Positions 1 to 5,194 of a DNA stretch of 9,308 bases are shown here, piece after piece. The stretch's first letter is position 1. Each line of letters starts with the position of its first letter. Position numbers and translations under genes: made by a program. Under the pieces are notes generated by a model, which searched no databases, was not told the DNA's origin, and was given only the letters and a program-made list of their open reading frames with translations. The stretch spans positions 1 through 9,308 of the forward strand of contig JALSKY010000239.1 in the NCBI GenBank assembly GCA_026988585.1. The letters run 5' to 3'. The stretch is from Deltaproteobacteria bacterium (GTDB taxonomy: Bacteria > Desulfobacterota > Dissulfuribacteria > Dissulfuribacterales > QOAL01).

Positions 1-1
1 T

Positions 2-232
2 GGCAAAGGCTATCCTGATGGCCTGCTGGGCGAGGAAACTCCGTTGCTTTCCCGTATCCTTGCAGTGGCTGACACCTATGATGCCATAACATCCCACAGG
101 CCCTACAGAACGGCCCAGAGCCATGAGTTCGCCTTTGAGCAGATACGTTCCAACGGTGGTACACAGTTCGACCCGGAGGTCGTGAAGGCCTTTTGCAGTC
201 TATGCAGCAGAACACGAAAACTGGTAGGATGA
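2..232 (+). CDS. HD-GYP domain cyclic-di-GMP phosphodiesterase, C-terminal fragment
   Basis: This is the last 76 codons of a gene that begins left of the window. The reading frame opens at base 2 with GKGYPDGL, the end of the HHExxDGxGYP signature that defines HD-GYP domains. It continues with LLSRILAVADTYDAITSHRPYR, which matches the conserved ILxVADxYDAxTSxRPYR helix following the HD metal site (quoted here in two parts: LLSRILAVADTYD, then AITSHRPYR). It ends with GTQFDPEVVKAF, the usual closing motif of the domain. Family knowledge: HD-GYP proteins hydrolyse cyclic-di-GMP to pGpG or GMP in the cytosol, often under a response-regulator or sensory N-terminus. The HD metal ligands and any N-terminal input domain lie outside the window, so activity and input cannot be judged. 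The next gene follows with a gap of only 24 bases, suggesting co-transcription. Confidence 0.9.
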   Translation, partial: GKGYPDGLLGEETPLLSRILAVADTYDAITSHRPYRTAQSHEFAFEQIRSNGGTQFDPEVVKAFCSLCSRTRKLVG

Positions 233-244
233 CGGTTGGCTGAA

Positions 245-251
245 AGAGGGG
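245..251 (+). promoter_or_regulatory. Shine-Dalgarno that decides the start of the kinase-like gene
   Basis: AGAGGGG lies 5 bases before ATG 257. The alternative TTG at 236 has no purine-rich box at a usable distance, so the protein is taken as 270 rather than 277 residues. Confidence 0.6.
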
Positions 252-256
252 ATCAG

Positions 257-1069
257 ATGAAGGGGCAGGATAGGCTGTTTGAGTGGTTTTCAGAATGGTT
301 TGGAGACCTGCTCGTTGGCAGAAACGTAAAGGGAATAGTCCATAATCTCAATGGCCCACTCCAGATACTTTCCATGCAGCTTGAGCTGTTGAATATGGAT
401 CTGAACCGCTGTCTCAACGATGTTCAAGAGGTCAGAATGGTCGATCTTCCTGCTGGCAAGAAGAGGGAAGATTCCGAGGTGTGCAATCTCCTGGCCAGGA
501 CGTCTGAACGTGTATCTCAGTTACAGGAGGTGGTTTCAAAGGTGGATTCCACCTTGAGGGTCATAGGGCAGCGTACTGAAAACCCCTCGGAAACCATGGT
601 GATCCCCATAATTCTGAACCAGCTTCTGCAGGAAGAGCTTGATTTCTGGAAATCCGATCTCTTTTTCAAGCATAAGGTCTCTTTGGAGCTTCAACTTTCG
701 GATTCTTCTCCTGTGGTGCTTCTCGATGCCAAGGTCCTGAGAAATCTTCTGGACTCTCTGATAATGGCTGTTATCCTCCAGTTGAAGAAGGTTCCTCTGC
801 CTGCCATGAAGGTGGAATGTTGTACCGGACATGGTGCATCAGAGGCTGAATCCAGATATATTATTAAAATTTCCCATAATGGTCCCGCTTTCGAGCTTGA
901 GACCCTGTCAGGTATGGAGACGGCCTCCCGTGAGGGAAGGCTTCCTGAAGGGGTGACTCCTGAAATTTTTGCCCTCTATATGGCAAGGGGATGGGCAAAG
1001 TCCCTGGATATCCAGTTGAACCTGACTACTTCAGACCTTATCCTTGAGGGTGTGCTCCCAAGGTATTGA
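257..1069 (+). CDS. Degenerate histidine-kinase-like protein (H-box kept, ATP-binding boxes eroded)
   Basis: A predicted soluble protein of 270 residues with no membrane segment. Residues 27-43 (around IVHNLNGPLQILSMQLE) resemble a kinase dimerisation H-box, with His29 as the candidate phospho-acceptor and HN where HE is usual. Residues 80-105 look helical and could be the second helix of the bundle. The C-terminal half has the layout of a HATPase_c domain but with eroded motifs: LRNLLDSLIMAV (161-172) sits where the N-box should be, without its NA, and SHNGPAF (206-212) replaces DxGxG. The end resembles the final strand of a kinase domain, and no GxGLGL box is present. ATP binding therefore seems unlikely. 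Inference: it may be a ChpT-like phosphotransfer protein, a pseudokinase or a kinase scaffold. ATG at 257 is chosen over TTG at 236 because AGAGGGG (245-251) sits 5 bases upstream. It probably shares a transcript with the HD-GYP gene. Confidence 0.6.
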   Translation: MKGQDRLFEWFSEWFGDLLVGRNVKGIVHNLNGPLQILSMQLELLNMDLNRCLNDVQEVRMVDLPAGKKREDSEVCNLLARTSERVSQLQEVVSKVDSTLRVIGQRTENPSETMVIPIILNQLLQEELDFWKSDLFFKHKVSLELQLSDSSPVVLLDAKVLRNLLDSLIMAVILQLKKVPLPAMKVECCTGHGASEAESRYIIKISHNGPAFELETLSGMETASREGRLPEGVTPEIFALYMARGWAKSLDIQLNLTTSDLILEGVLPRY

Positions 1070-1085
1070 TCCCCACTTTTTCCTG

Positions 1086-2105
1086 TTATCTCTTCAGAAT
1101 ATATCTCCTTACTGCCCTGTTGTGTTCCTTGAGGGTCTTGGAGAATTTGTGTTTTCCCCTACCCTTGGCCACGAAATATAGGTAATCGGTTTTTGCCGGA
1201 TATAGTGTCGCTTTCAGGGATTGCATCCCGGGATTTGATATTGGGCCCCTGGGCAGGCCATAATTCAGATAGGTGTTATAGGATGTTGGAGTTCGCAGGT
1301 CCTTTTTGGTCAACCGTTTCCTATGGATTCTCTTCTCTTCCAGAAGTCCATATTTCACCGTTGGATCTGCCTGGAGCCTCATCCCCTTTCTGAGCCTGTT
1401 CCAGAAGACACTGGCGATTATCGGTTTCTCTTCAGGTAGAACTGCCTCCATCTCGACTATGGATGCAAGGGTCACCAGAAAATGGACATCCTTTTTCAGC
1501 TCCTCGGCCCTGCGGTCAAAGTTGTTTCCTCTCCAGACCTTCCAGAACTGATCCACGAATGTCTCTACTGATTCAACAGCAGTTATTCCCTTAGGCACCA
1601 TGTAGGTCTCTGGAAACAGATATCCTTCAGCGGATTCTCCCTTGATCCCCAATTTGGATAGCAGGCTCTTGTCCTCTGTAGCTGCCAGGAATTCATCCTC
1701 TTTCATGAGTTCAGCACGCTGGAGCACCCGGCCAATCTGATAGCGATTGTATCCTTCAGGAATGGTGATAATAATTTGAAGAATTTTGCCCTGCACCAGG
1801 ATGTCCAGGATCTTGTCCGGAGGCATGGACCTGTCCAGTCTGTAAGGCCCTGCCTTGATGGATGAGAGCTCCTGCCTGTACCAGGCAAGTAGCCAGAAGG
1901 CATCCTTGGATCTGATTACCCCCTTTTTCTCCAGCTCCTTGGCTATCTGTCGAAATGAACTGCCTTTTTTTACCTGGAACTCAACAAATTCCTGTTGTTG
2001 GGAGACCGGCTCCATCCACTCTTGCCATTGCTGATAACTCTTGTATCCTAAGAGGAACAGCAGATAGATGAGTATTATCCATTTCAGTTCAGAGATGATT
2101 TTCAT
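1086..2105 (-). CDS. mltG: Endolytic murein transglycosylase MltG (YceG-like)
   Basis: A protein of 339 residues, close to the usual family length. A single hydrophobic segment at residues 8-22 should anchor it in the inner membrane with the rest in the periplasm. A LysM-like subdomain spans about 42-110 (VKKGSSFRQIAKELEKKGVI). The YceG catalytic domain follows, with EGYLFPETY (160-168), LASIVEMEA (213-221), VFWNRLRKGMRLQADPTVKY (233-252) and the closing YNTYLNYGLPRGPISNPG (276-293). Glu218 in the ASIVE motif matches the catalytic glutamate of the family. Known role: it cleaves nascent glycan strands inside the chain, generating an anhydromuramic end and limiting strand length during peptidoglycan synthesis. 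It is convergent with the kinase-like gene, 16 bases away. No Shine-Dalgarno precedes the ATG, and no other in-frame start exists before an upstream stop at 2172-2174, so its translation start is unusual. Confidence 0.95.
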   Translation of the reverse strand: MKIISELKWIILIYLLFLLGYKSYQQWQEWMEPVSQQQEFVEFQVKKGSSFRQIAKELEKKGVIRSKDAFWLLAWYRQELSSIKAGPYRLDRSMPPDKILDILVQGKILQIIITIPEGYNRYQIGRVLQRAELMKEDEFLAATEDKSLLSKLGIKGESAEGYLFPETYMVPKGITAVESVETFVDQFWKVWRGNNFDRRAEELKKDVHFLVTLASIVEMEAVLPEEKPIIASVFWNRLRKGMRLQADPTVKYGLLEEKRIHRKRLTKKDLRTPTSYNTYLNYGLPRGPISNPGMQSLKATLYPAKTDYLYFVAKGRGKHKFSKTLKEHNRAVRRYILKR

Positions 2106-2167
2106 ATGAAGAACAGTGATAAGTGGTTCTGGATTTTTATCTTTTTTCTTTTTCTTGTCTGGTACAT
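2102..2167 (-). CDS. Possible 21-codon leader ORF overlapping the mltG start
   Basis: On the mltG strand, ATG at 2167 opens a 21-codon frame (MYQTRKRKKIKIQ and onward, ending SLFFI). Its TGA at 2104-2102 overlaps the mltG ATG at 2105-2103 in an ATGA arrangement. Such overlaps usually mean translational coupling, which would explain why mltG has no Shine-Dalgarno of its own. The ORF's own start has only ACAGG directly upstream. The peptide is basic and resembles nothing I know, and the overlap could be chance. It is listed as a candidate coupling element rather than a functional protein. Confidence 0.2.
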   Translation of the reverse strand: MYQTRKRKKIKIQNHLSLFFI

Positions 2168-2201
2168 CCTGTCAGCAAGGGGGCCGGATAGCTCCTCCTG
2201 A
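2106..2201 (+). CDS. Possible 31-residue single-pass membrane micro-ORF
   Basis: ATG at 2106 abuts the mltG start codon on the other strand (bases 2101-2110 are the palindrome TTCATATGAA). It opens a frame of 31 codons ending in TGA at 2199. Residues 7-22 read WFWIFIFFLFLVWYIL, an uninterrupted hydrophobic stretch that could span a membrane, with a polar N-terminus and the tail ARGPDSSS. A weak GAGATG lies 8 bases upstream, inside the mltG coding region. I recognise no family. A T-rich DNA stretch will encode Phe, Leu and Ile by chance, and a competing micro-ORF lies on the opposite strand, so this may not be translated. Confidence 0.25.
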   Translation: MKNSDKWFWIFIFFLFLVWYILSARGPDSSS

Positions 2202-2325
2202 CTGTTCAACCCCTTGATGCTCCCTGGGGCCAGCGAGCAGGATCACAACGTGCCTACCAGACCAGTGCCATCGGTTTTACCGGATTGTTCCCGGCAGAAA
2301 TAACACTCTCTGTGGGTAAAGAAAA

Positions 2326-3051
2326 GTGAAATATGTTGAAAAACAGGTAAACCGTCTGACAGGGCAGGCAATTCACCGGTATGATCTGCTCCATGACGGC
2401 GACCGGATACTTGTTGCAGTATCCGGCGGGGCGGATAGCTTGGTCATGTTTCATCTCCTGAGAGAGTGGCAGAGAAAGGCGCCTATACGCTTCTCCTTGC
2501 TTCCCTGTTTTCTCAATATGGGCTTCAGGCATGGAGATTACTGGCTGCCTCTCAGGGAATATCTCCATGAGTCGGGGATCGGGTTCTATTGGGAGGGAAC
2601 AGATTATGGCCCTTTTGCCCACAGCCGGAAGAACAGGAAAAAGAGTCCATGCTTTTTCTGTGCCATGCGCAGGAGACAGCGTCTGTTTGAGATAGCTCAC
2701 CGTTTCTCCTGTAACAAGATAGCCCTGGGACATAATCTTGACGATATCATAGAGACCTTTTTCATCAACGTATGCTATTCCGGGGAGATGAGCACAATGG
2801 TGCCTAAACAGGAGATGTTTCAGGGATTGCTCACTATCATAAGACCCCTTGCCTTGGTGGAAAAATCCCAGGTTAACAGACTTTCCTCACTGCTGAAGCT
2901 TCCAGTGATCAAAAATCCCTGTCCGTCAGCAGGCACCAGCAGCCGTGCTGAAATAAGGGAATTGCTGAAGACACTGTATGGGAAAAACAGAAAGATAAAG
3001 GGGAATATCAGGCGGGCCCTCTCCCATGTGCGACCGGAATACCTGCTTTGA
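2326..3051 (+). CDS. TtcA-like tRNA thiolation protein (PP-loop ATPase, short form)
   Basis: A protein of 241 residues of the N-type ATP pyrophosphatase superfamily. The PP-loop is SGGADS at 33-38, preceded by the strand RILVAV. Cys109 and Cys112 (PCFFCAMRRRQ) and Cys199 (NPCPSAG) match in order and spacing the three cysteines that hold the [4Fe-4S] cluster in TtcA. GHNLDDIIETF (135-145) matches the family GHxxDD motif. Known role of TtcA: 2-thiolation of cytidine 32 in certain tRNAs, using ATP to activate the base. It is shorter than E. coli TtcA (about 310 residues), lacking mainly N- and C-terminal extensions, and has Ala where TtcA has Lys in SGGKDS. The exact tRNA position is therefore unproven. 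The start is GTG at 2326; an in-frame TAA at 2317 rules out anything longer, and the ribosome site is weak. Its last 44 bases overlap the tsaC gene tail to tail. Confidence 0.85.
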   Translation: MKYVEKQVNRLTGQAIHRYDLLHDGDRILVAVSGGADSLVMFHLLREWQRKAPIRFSLLPCFLNMGFRHGDYWLPLREYLHESGIGFYWEGTDYGPFAHSRKNRKKSPCFFCAMRRRQRLFEIAHRFSCNKIALGHNLDDIIETFFINVCYSGEMSTMVPKQEMFQGLLTIIRPLALVEKSQVNRLSSLLKLPVIKNPCPSAGTSSRAEIRELLKTLYGKNRKIKGNIRRALSHVRPEYLL

Positions 3052-3667
3052 TAAGCTGCTCACGGCTTATGGCTCCTGTGCGAACAGGGAGCGGCGGATA
3101 AACGGTGCAGTCCAGGATGGTGGAAGGCGGGCCTGGAGGTAGGACTCCTCCATCCAGAATGAAGTCAGGGGGATCCTCTTCAAGCTGTCTCATTACCTCT
3201 TCAGGGGAGAAGCAGGGCGGTTTCCCGGAAAGGTTGGCACTGGTAGCAGTGACTGGATGCCCGAGTATCTCCACCAGCCTGGTTGCCGTAGTATTGGAGG
3301 AGATGCGCACGCCTATCTTGCCGGTATGCCCAGTCAGTGGATATGGAAGGTGGGGCAGGGCTGGCATCAGCAGTGTAACAGGGCCGGGCCAGAATCTCTT
3401 TGCAATCTCAAGAAGATGTTTGGGCAGGGGAGTTTCAGTCAACTGTTCCAGCATAGAGATATGGGAGATGAGCACCAGCAGGGGTTTATCTTTCAGACGC
3501 CTTTTCATCCCGAAGATCCTGAGCAGGGCCTCTTCCTGGCGGATGGAAGCAGCAAGACCATAACTGGTTTCCGTGGGTATTGATCCCACTTTCCCTCTTT
3601 TCAGGAGTTCAGCGGCCTGCTGGACCTGTCTGATCATAACAGGCCGCCTGTTTTCAGGACTGGGCAT
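3008..3667 (-). CDS. tsaC: Threonylcarbamoyl-AMP synthase, TsaC/Sua5/YrdC family
   Basis: A protein of 219 residues consisting of one YrdC domain. Visible motifs are PTETSYGLA (31-39), the basic KRRLKDKPL (55-63) for nucleotide and bicarbonate binding, PGPVTLL (94-100), GVRIS (119-123), TSANLSG (142-148), PSTILD (181-186) and RTGAIS (196-201). Known role: it makes threonylcarbamoyl-AMP from threonine, bicarbonate and ATP, the first step of t6A37 formation on ANN-decoding tRNAs. The length fits TsaC/YrdC rather than the two-domain Sua5. The start is ambiguous. ATG at 3667 has AGAGAG directly against it, while ATG at 3637 (residue 11) has AGGCGG 6 bases upstream and would give a 209-residue protein beginning close to the family norm. 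It lies 37 bases after purD on the same strand with no visible terminator, so the two are probably co-transcribed. Confidence 0.93.
   Translation of the reverse strand: MPSPENRRPVMIRQVQQAAELLKRGKVGSIPTETSYGLAASIRQEEALLRIFGMKRRLKDKPLLVLISHISMLEQLTETPLPKHLLEIAKRFWPGPVTLLMPALPHLPYPLTGHTGKIGVRISSNTTATRLVEILGHPVTATSANLSGKPPCFSPEEVMRQLEEDPPDFILDGGVLPPGPPSTILDCTVYPPLPVRTGAISREQLIKAGIPVAHGRGPA
3638..3652. repeat. Perfect 15-base palindrome at the 5' end of tsaC
   Basis: Bases 3638-3652 read AACAGGCCGCCTGTT, two 7-base arms around a single central base. It lies just upstream of the alternative tsaC start at 3637 and contains the AGGCGG that would serve it. If folded in mRNA, the hairpin would hide that site, which slightly favours the upstream start at 3667. 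It could equally be chance within a coding region. Confidence 0.4.
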
Positions 3668-3704
3668 CTCTCTATAACGGTTCCAATCAAACTGGATAGC
3701 CTAA

Positions 3705-5021
3705 CTATGGCGTGCTGTTTCCCTCTATATGTTTCAGGGCCTTGAGACCAATATCCTTTCTGTAATGCATCCCCTCCCACTCAATCAAGGAGACTGCATC
3801 ATAGGCCCTTTTCATCGCCTCCCGGACTGAATCTCCCAGGGCTGTTACCCCGAGAACCCTTCCGCCGGCAGTTACAATCTTTCCATCCTGCAAGGCCGTG
3901 CCTGCATGAAACACCATGATCTCATCCAGTTCCTGGACCTTTTCAAGGCCATGAATTACCTTGCCGGTCTCATAGCCGCCTGGATACCCTTTGGAGGCCA
4001 GGACCACACAGAGCGCAGTGCGGGGATCCCAATCCAGTTCTATCCGGTCCAGGTCTTCCTCTATGGCAGCTTCCACCAGGTCCAGGAGATCGGTCTTCAT
4101 CCGCATCAGTATGGGCTGGGCTTCAGGATCACCAAAACGGCAGTTGAACTCCAGCACCTTTGGCTCATTGTCTTTAATAATCAGGCCAGCATATAGAACA
4201 CCTTTGTATGGACGCCCCTCTTTGGCCATTGCCTCTACCGTGGGGATCATGATGGTTTCCATAACTGTCTGGAAAAGCTGGGGAGTTACAACCGGAGCCG
4301 GAGAATAGGCCCCCATGCCACCAGTATTTGGACCCTGGTCATTGTCAAAGACCGCTTTGTGATCCTGGGATGTGGCAAGGGGCAGGACTGTAGTGCCATC
4401 TGTGATGGCCATGAAGGACGCCTCCTCCCCAACGAGAAACTCCTCTACAACAACCCTTTTGCCAGCCTCGCCAAATGCCCTCTGCTCCAGGATCAGATCC
4501 ACTGCATCCATAGCCTCAGGCAGGGTATAGCAGAGTATCACCCCTTTTCCTGCTGCCAGCCCATCTGCCTTGACAACTATCGGGACACCTGTCTCCTCCT
4601 TGATATAATCCTTAGCCTCTTCCGCATTGGTGAACACCCTATAGGCCCCGGTTGGAATGTTGTATTTCTGCAACAGGTCTTTAGTAAAGACCTTGCTGGC
4701 CTCTATCTCTGCAGCCTTTTTTGACGGTCCAAACACTGTGAGGCCCCGTTCACTGAACAGATCCACTATACCCTGGGCCAGAGGGGCCTCTGGACCAACT
4801 ATGGTGATATCTATGTTGTTTTTGCTGGCAAAATCTGCCAGCCCATCCAGATCATCTGCCTTGATGGATATGCAGGTAGCGTGTTGTGATATGCCCGCAT
4901 TTCCAGGGGCACAGAATACCTCTTCCACCCTCGGGCTTTGGGAGAATTTCCAGCACAGCGCATGTTCTCTGCCGCCTGAACCTATTACAAGTACCCGCTT
5001 TCTGCTGTTTTCCTCGCTCAT
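3705..5021 (-). CDS. purD: Phosphoribosylamine--glycine ligase (GAR synthetase)
   Basis: A 438-residue cytosolic enzyme of full family length that carries out the second step of de novo purine synthesis: 5-phosphoribosylamine + glycine + ATP gives GAR + ADP + Pi. The N-terminal domain has GSGGREHA (14-21) and GPEAPLAQGIVD (76-87). The ATP-grasp domain has KADGLAAGKGV (151-161), the PurD signature QDHKAVFDNDQGPNTGGMG (219-237) and EFNCRFGDPEAQ (291-302), which carries metal ligands. The C-terminal domain has SKGYPGGY (343-350). No key motif is missing. The ATG at 5021 is preceded by a strong GAGGAG (5028-5033) with 6-base spacing. It is divergent from the sensor kinase gene, heads an apparent purD-tsaC operon, and its leader contains a 13-base-pair interrupted inverted repeat. 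Confidence 0.98.
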   Translation of the reverse strand: MSEENSRKRVLVIGSGGREHALCWKFSQSPRVEEVFCAPGNAGISQHATCISIKADDLDGLADFASKNNIDITIVGPEAPLAQGIVDLFSERGLTVFGPSKKAAEIEASKVFTKDLLQKYNIPTGAYRVFTNAEEAKDYIKEETGVPIVVKADGLAAGKGVILCYTLPEAMDAVDLILEQRAFGEAGKRVVVEEFLVGEEASFMAITDGTTVLPLATSQDHKAVFDNDQGPNTGGMGAYSPAPVVTPQLFQTVMETIMIPTVEAMAKEGRPYKGVLYAGLIIKDNEPKVLEFNCRFGDPEAQPILMRMKTDLLDLVEAAIEEDLDRIELDWDPRTALCVVLASKGYPGGYETGKVIHGLEKVQELDEIMVFHAGTALQDGKIVTAGGRVLGVTALGDSVREAMKRAYDAVSLIEWEGMHYRKDIGLKALKHIEGNSTP

Positions 5022-5027
5022 ATTCCT

Positions 5028-5033
5028 CTCCTC
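5028..5033 (-). promoter_or_regulatory. Shine-Dalgarno of purD
   Basis: GAGGAG on the - strand lies 6 bases before the purD ATG within AAGAGGAGAGGAAT. It is strong and fixes the start. Confidence 0.75.
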
Positions 5034-5050
5034 TTAATGGTTTTTCAAGG

Positions 5051-5109
5051 TCTGAAACAGGCAATGGGCCGGTGATGCTGTCTGATCTGTGCCTGTTCCT
5101 GATTTCAGA
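5051..5109. repeat. Interrupted inverted repeat in the purD / sensor kinase divergent region
   Basis: TCTGAAACAGGCA (5051-5063) pairs with TGCCTG (5090-5095) and TTTCAGA (5103-5109), giving 13 base pairs interrupted by a 7-base bulge (5096-5102) on one side and closed by a 26-base loop region. On the + strand it is followed at once by CTTTTTTA (5110-5117), like an intrinsic terminator, but no + strand gene ends there. On the - strand it lies in the purD leader, 18 bases upstream of the Shine-Dalgarno. It matches no purine riboswitch consensus that I can recognise. Confidence 0.45.
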
Positions 5110-5129
5110 CTTTTTTATCTGCAGTCTCT

Positions 5130-5135
5130 GTTATA
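5130..5135 (-). promoter_or_regulatory. Candidate -10 box of a purD promoter
   Basis: On the - strand, TATAAC (5 of 6 matches to TATAAT) lies about 110 bases upstream of the purD ATG. No good -35 box is visible at 16-18 bases; the best hexamer, TAGTTA, matches 3 of 6. The + strand TATAGT at 5132-5137 overlaps it and could serve the sensor kinase, so the element may be bidirectional. This rests on a consensus match only. Confidence 0.25.
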
Positions 5136-5181
5136 GTATCATCATGGAGATTAACTACTATCCATAACCTCAATTCAGGTC

Positions 5182-5186
5182 AAGGA
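5182..5186 (+). promoter_or_regulatory. Shine-Dalgarno deciding the sensor kinase start
   Basis: AAGGA lies 8 bases before ATG 5195. The adjacent TTG at 5192 is a poorer start, so the kinase is taken to begin at 5195. Confidence 0.6.
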
Positions 5187-5194
5187 TTACATTG

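Noticed and set aside
1070..1085. A shared terminator between the convergent kinase-like gene and mltG.
   Set aside because: The gap is only 16 bases with no inverted repeat; the T-run there lacks a stem.
2199..2242. Possible selenocysteine UGA: the + strand micro-ORF stays open past TGA 2199 to TAA 2301, and a hairpin (2219-2238) follows with loop GGGC.
   Set aside because: The hairpin's distance and loop only loosely resemble a bacterial SECIS. There is no known selenoprotein family here and no catalytic-looking context around the UGA. A stop followed by open frame in a 220-base gap is easily chance.
2254..2733. Long open frame on the - strand opposite the ttcA-like gene (159 codons).
   Set aside because: It lies largely antisense to a well-supported PP-loop gene, and its translation shows no recognisable motif or domain.
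4657..5037. + strand open frames of 90-126 codons opposite purD.
   Set aside because: They are antisense shadows of a highly conserved gene, with low-complexity Ser/Arg-rich translations and no ribosome sites of note.
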